From NCBI GenBank assembly GCA_018500065.2, contig JAHBAO020000120.1, positions 1 to 5,962 on the forward strand: a DNA stretch of 5,962 nt, read 5' to 3'. Positions 5,962-5,962 of the stretch are shown one piece after another. The notes under the pieces are model-generated. The model made no database searches, was not told the DNA's origin, and saw nothing but the letters and a program-made list of their open reading frames with translations. Position 1 is the stretch's first letter. Every line of letters begins with the position of its first letter. This stretch comes from Octadecabacter sp. Its GTDB lineage: Bacteria > Pseudomonadota > Alphaproteobacteria > Rhodobacterales > Rhodobacteraceae. A program made the position numbers and the translations under genes.

Positions 5962-5962
5962 A

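Overview
The window looks like chromosomal DNA of an alphaproteobacterium, most likely of the Rhodobacterales/Roseobacter group. The grounds are moderately high GC, alphaproteobacterial-type protein sequences (PurL, a LysR-type regulator, a single-chain indolepyruvate ferredoxin oxidoreductase) and a compact GC-rich terminator. This assignment rests on recognition of protein and motif style, not on a database search.

Layout. Positions 1-1042 (minus strand) hold the N-terminal half of purL, the purine-biosynthesis FGAM synthase large subunit, cut by the left edge. Positions 1056-1257 are a non-coding leader with two small inverted repeats. Positions about 1258-1334 (minus strand) look like a compact small RNA gene that is not part of any protein. 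It has a heat-shock-sigma-like promoter, a 12-bp hairpin, an exposed CCUCCC motif and a strong Rho-independent terminator. Positions 1444-2355 (minus strand) encode a LysR-type transcriptional regulator. Positions 2356-2516 are a divergent control region with a perfect 7-bp inverted repeat containing a T-N11-A LysR box. Positions 2517-5930 (plus strand) encode a complete 1137-residue fused indolepyruvate/aryl-pyruvate ferredoxin oxidoreductase. A small hairpin lies at the right edge.

How the parts may work together. The divergent regulator and oxidoreductase, with a LysR-type operator between them, suggest local control of aryl-pyruvate (aromatic amino acid) catabolism by the regulator. The oxidoreductase would convert indolepyruvate or phenylpyruvate to the arylacetyl-CoA with ferredoxin reduction. 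The sRNA candidate carries an anti-Shine-Dalgarno motif that can pair with the oxidoreductase ribosome binding site, but such pairing is generic and remains a hypothesis. purL is a housekeeping gene and appears functionally unrelated; the sRNA terminator separates it from upstream transcription.

The strongest candidate for something undescribed is the sRNA-like unit at 1258-1363. No mobile element, CRISPR array, tRNA or rRNA was seen.
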